DNA of 7,151 nucleotides from Massilia sp. (GTDB lineage Bacteria; Pseudomonadota; Gammaproteobacteria; Burkholderiales; Burkholderiaceae_D), in NCBI GenBank assembly GCA_028291845.1, contig JAQGNM010000049.1, positions 1 through 7,151 on the forward strand. The letters run 5' to 3'. Both the position numbers and the translations under genes were made by a program. The notes below the pieces were generated by a model. That model was not told the DNA's origin. It saw only the letters and a program-made list of their open reading frames with translations, and made no database searches. This document shows, piece by piece, positions 5,322 through 7,151 of this stretch (position 1 is the stretch's first letter; every line of letters starts with the position of its first letter).

Positions 5322-6093
5322 TGTGCGGGTGCGGCTCGTAGCCGGCGATTTCGAAGTCGTCGAAGCGGTAGTCGAACAGCGAGGCGGGCTTGCGCTCGAT
5401 GATCAGGCGCGGCAGCGGTTTCGGCTCGCGTGACAGCTGCAGCTCGACCTGCTCGAGGTGGTTGGCGTACAGGTGGCAGTCGCCGCCGGTCCAGATGAAG
5501 TCGCCCACCTCGAGATCGGCCTGCTGCGCCATCATATGGGTCAGCAGGGCGTACGAGGCGATATTGAAAGGCACGCCCAGGAAGATATCGGCGCTGCGCT
5601 GGTACAACTGGCAGCTCAACTTGCCATCGGCGACGTAGAACTGGAACAGCGCGTGGCAGGGCGGCAGCTTCATGTTCGGCACGTCGGCCACGTTCCAGGC
5701 CGAGACGATCATGCGGCGCGAGTCCGGATTTTGCTTGATCTGCTCGAGCACCTGGGCGATCTGGTCGATATGGCCGCCGTCCGGGGTCGGCCAGTTGCGC
5801 CACTGGTAGCCATAGATCGGACCGAGGTTGCCCTGATCGTCGGCCCAGTCGTCCCAGATTTTCACGCCGTGCTCTTTGAGGTAGGCGATGTTGGTGGAAC
5901 CCTGCAGGAACCAGATCAGCTCATGGATGATCGATTTCAGATGCAGCTTCTTGGTGGTCACCAGCGGAAAGCCGTCCTGCAGATTGAAGCGCATCTGGTA
6001 GCCGAATACTGATTTGGTGCCGGTGCCGGTGCGGTCGGTCTTGGTGGTTCCGTGGTCGCGCACGTGGCGCATGAAATCGAGATATTGGCGCAT
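5299..6093 (-). CDS. thyA: Thymidylate synthase
   Basis: 264 residues, exactly the E. coli ThyA length and collinear with it. It converts dUMP to dTMP using 5,10-methylene-tetrahydrofolate, in the cytoplasm, as a homodimer. Conserved landmarks: R21 with RTGTGT, E58, W80, Y94, the catalytic Cys146 in PPCHALFQ (codon 5658-5656), R166-S167, D169, N177, H207 and Y209, and a C-terminus of KAPVAV like the E. coli KAPVAI that closes over the active site. ATG 6093 is preferred over the in-frame ATG at 6168, which would add 25 residues unlike any ThyA. No strong Shine-Dalgarno precedes 6093. The last 23 bp overlap the end of the convergent HTH-GAF gene. The frequent downstream partner folA (dihydrofolate reductase) is not next to it here. 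A perfect inverted repeat lies 9-38 bp upstream of the start. Confidence 0.98.
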   Translation of the reverse strand: MRQYLDFMRHVRDHGTTKTDRTGTGTKSVFGYQMRFNLQDGFPLVTTKKLHLKSIIHELIWFLQGSTNIAYLKEHGVKIWDDWADDQGNLGPIYGYQWRNWPTPDGGHIDQIAQVLEQIKQNPDSRRMIVSAWNVADVPNMKLPPCHALFQFYVADGKLSCQLYQRSADIFLGVPFNIASYALLTHMMAQQADLEVGDFIWTGGDCHLYANHLEQVELQLSREPKPLPRLIIERKPASLFDYRFDDFEIAGYEPHPHIKAPVAV

Positions 6094-6101
6094 AAGTAAA
6101 T

Positions 6102-6131
6102 CAAACAAAAGTGAAAACCTACTTTTGTTTG
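6102..6131. promoter_or_regulatory. Perfect 11-bp inverted repeat immediately upstream of thyA
   Basis: CAAACAAAAGT (6102-6112) and ACTTTTGTTTG (6121-6131) are exact reverse complements separated by 8 nt. The element sits 9-38 bp before the thyA ATG, covers the candidate -10 and has AT-rich arms. It could be an operator for a dimeric repressor, or, if transcription begins further upstream, a leader hairpin next to the start codon. It is not a typical terminator: the stem is AT-rich and lacks a separate U-tract. Confidence 0.6.
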
Positions 6132-6145
6132 GATCGAAGTGCCAA
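6116..6145 (-). promoter_or_regulatory. Candidate thyA promoter
   Basis: On the minus strand, TTGGCA (6145-6140; 5 of 6 to TTGACA) is followed after 18 bp by TAGGTT (6121-6116; 3 of 6 to TATAAT). A start near 6109 would give a leader of roughly 16 nt. The -10 lies mainly in the spacer of the inverted repeat, so a protein bound to both arms would cover the promoter. The strong -35 is the main support; the -10 is poor. Confidence 0.35.
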
Positions 6146-6172
6146 AAACGCCCGGCCGAGCCGTGCATTTTT
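6144..6172. terminator. Weak, possibly bidirectional terminator-like hairpin
   Basis: CGGC-CGA-GCCG (6153-6163) forms a 4-bp GC stem. Four nucleotides past it on each side is a run of five T on the outgoing strand: 6168-6172 on plus, and A at 6144-6148 (T on minus). It lies about 80 nt downstream of the threonine aldolase-like stop and just upstream of the candidate thyA promoter, a sensible place to end the former transcript. The stem is short, so confidence is low. Confidence 0.25.
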
Positions 6173-6224
6173 GAGGAAAGTAAACCCGATTCGGAACTGC
6201 TGTCGCCTCGGGGCGTGGTACTGG

Positions 6225-6252
6225 TGCGCTGCTTACTGTATTTTACAGCGCA
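6225..6252. repeat. 7-bp inverted repeat spanning the threonine aldolase-like stop codon
   Basis: TGCGCTG (6225-6231) and CAGCGCA (6246-6252) are reverse complements with a 14-nt spacer that contains the TAA stop (6245-6243 on minus). As RNA this would be a GC-rich hairpin at the very end of the mRNA, but no U-tract follows in the direction of transcription. It may protect the 3' end or have no role. Confidence 0.4.
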
Positions 6253-7151
6253 GCGTTCAGCAAGGCGAGCGCCGCCACCACCTGCTCATCCGCCAGCCCC
6301 AACAAATTATCCCCCACGTACAGCTCCACATAACTCGTGTCCGGCAGCGCCGCGTGGTTGGCGCGGCCGAACAGCCAGACGCCGTGCTCGCGGGCGATGG
6401 CGTCGCGGATGGCCAGCGCCCGCTCGCGCGACACCGGCAGGTGCAGATGCAGCATGTTCGCTTGCGGCGCCGCCGGGTTCACTTGCAAGCGCGGGAAGGC
6501 GCGCAGCAGTTCGTAAAATTCAAGCGTGCGCTGGAAATATGCCGGCATCGCCGCCAGCCGCTGGTCGAACTGCATGGCGGCCGCCACCACGTAAGGCGAG
6601 CGGTGAATGACGTTGCCGCCCTGGCGCCGGAACCATTCCGCGGCGCGGCCGACAAAACCGGCGCTGCCGGCCAGCATGGCGCCGCCGAGGCCGCCGATGC
6701 CCTTGTACAGCGACACATACACCGAATCGAAGCCGGCCGCCAGTTCGGCGGGCGTCTTGCCCATGCCGGCCGCCGCCTCCCACAGGCGGGCGCCGTCCAT
6801 GTGCAGATGCGCGCCGCGCTCGCGGCAGTGCGCCTTGATCGCTTCGATCTCCTGCCACGTTGGATTCTGGCCGCCGATTTCGCGCATCGGCATTTCCATG
6901 GCGACCGCGCCCAGCTTGTCCGGCACCGCGGCCAGATCGGCGGCTGTCCACGGCCTGTGTCGGTCGCCCACCGCCAGCGCATCGAAGTGGCCGAGCAGCT
7001 GGTAGTTCGATTTTTCGTGTACAAAAATGTGCGAGGTCGGATGCAGGGCCACCAGGCGGCTGACGCGGTCCTGCACGGCCAGGCGCAAGGCGGTGACCTG
7101 GGCCATGGTGCCGCTGTTGCAGAACACGGCGGCCTCTAAGCCGAGCAGGGC
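6243..7151 (-). CDS. Threonine aldolase / beta-eliminating lyase-like PLP enzyme, N-terminus cut by window edge
   Basis: 302 residues are visible and the frame runs open to the right edge. The GTG at 7127 is internal, since the preceding codons (ALLGLEAA) continue the family pattern. About 40-60 N-terminal residues are probably missing relative to a usual length near 340-350. It is a fold-type I PLP enzyme. CNSGTMAQ matches the phosphate-binding loop, HMDGARLWEA carries the Asp that contacts the pyridine nitrogen (codon 6797-6795), and SLYKGIGGLGG carries the Schiff-base Lys (codon 6704-6702). Classical threonine aldolases cleave L-threonine or L-allo-threonine to glycine and acetaldehyde. 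Here the region where those enzymes have a ring-stacking His reads FVHEKSNYQL, and the Lys motif is YKGIGG rather than SKGLG, so this is a divergent subgroup whose substrate should not be taken for granted. It is followed by thyA on the same strand after 149 bp, probably as a separate unit. Confidence 0.88.
   Translation of the reverse strand, partial: ALLGLEAAVFCNSGTMAQVTALRLAVQDRVSRLVALHPTSHIFVHEKSNYQLLGHFDALAVGDRHRPWTAADLAAVPDKLGAVAMEMPMREIGGQNPTWQEIEAIKAHCRERGAHLHMDGARLWEAAAGMGKTPAELAAGFDSVYVSLYKGIGGLGGAMLAGSAGFVGRAAEWFRRQGGNVIHRSPYVVAAAMQFDQRLAAMPAYFQRTLEFYELLRAFPRLQVNPAAPQANMLHLHLPVSRERALAIRDAIAREHGVWLFGRANHAALPDTSYVELYVGDNLLGLADEQVVAALALLNAAL

Noticed and set aside
6094..6168. N-terminal extension of thyA from the in-frame ATG at 6168
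   Set aside because: It would add 25 residues not found in ThyA and would place the inverted repeat and promoter candidate inside the coding region; the 264-residue form matches E. coli ThyA end to end.
6111..7139. Plus-strand open frame (342 codons) opposite the threonine aldolase-like gene
   Set aside because: Antisense shadow of a gene with clear PLP motifs; no domain of its own.

Overview
The window is GC-rich, densely coding DNA, most likely from a betaproteobacterium of the Oxalobacteraceae type (Massilia/Duganella/Janthinobacterium-like). This placement is inferred from the base composition, the GG-E-P signature after the second membrane segment of the chemoreceptor, the thymidylate synthase, which lines up residue for residue with the 264-residue E. 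coli enzyme, and general gene style. No marker gene proves it. There are no rRNAs, tRNAs, insertion sequences, phage genes or CRISPR arrays.

Layout, left to right: (1) the 3' end of a family 15 glycoside hydrolase (+), cut by the left edge. (2) A minus-strand pair: a four-helix-bundle-type methyl-accepting chemotaxis protein, followed by a GAF / degenerate GGDEF / EAL protein predicted to be a c-di-GMP phosphodiesterase. Their stop and start codons overlap (ATGA), so they are almost certainly one operon. (3) A 205-bp AT-rich divergent intergenic region with direct repeats, a palindrome, candidate promoters for both directions and a five-codon leader ORF. (4) On the plus strand, a small MerR/excisionase-type helix-turn-helix protein fused to a GAF domain; its GAF domain is visibly related to that of the phosphodiesterase. 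(5) Thymidylate synthase thyA (-), convergent with and overlapping the HTH-GAF gene by 23 bp. (6) A 149-bp gap with a perfect inverted repeat just upstream of thyA. (7) A threonine aldolase / beta-eliminating lyase-like PLP enzyme (-), whose N-terminus is cut by the right edge.

The part that looks like a system is 843-5321: a membrane chemoreceptor, a cytoplasmic GAF-gated c-di-GMP hydrolase and a divergently transcribed DNA-binding GAF protein. The two GAF domains share sequence motifs, and the shared intergenic region holds operator-like dyads. The simplest hypothesis is that the HTH-GAF protein is a local one-component regulator of the chemoreceptor/phosphodiesterase operon, both GAF domains reading related signals. 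This is inference from layout and motifs; nothing here identifies the ligand. The flanking genes (GH15, thyA, threonine aldolase) look like ordinary metabolic genes.
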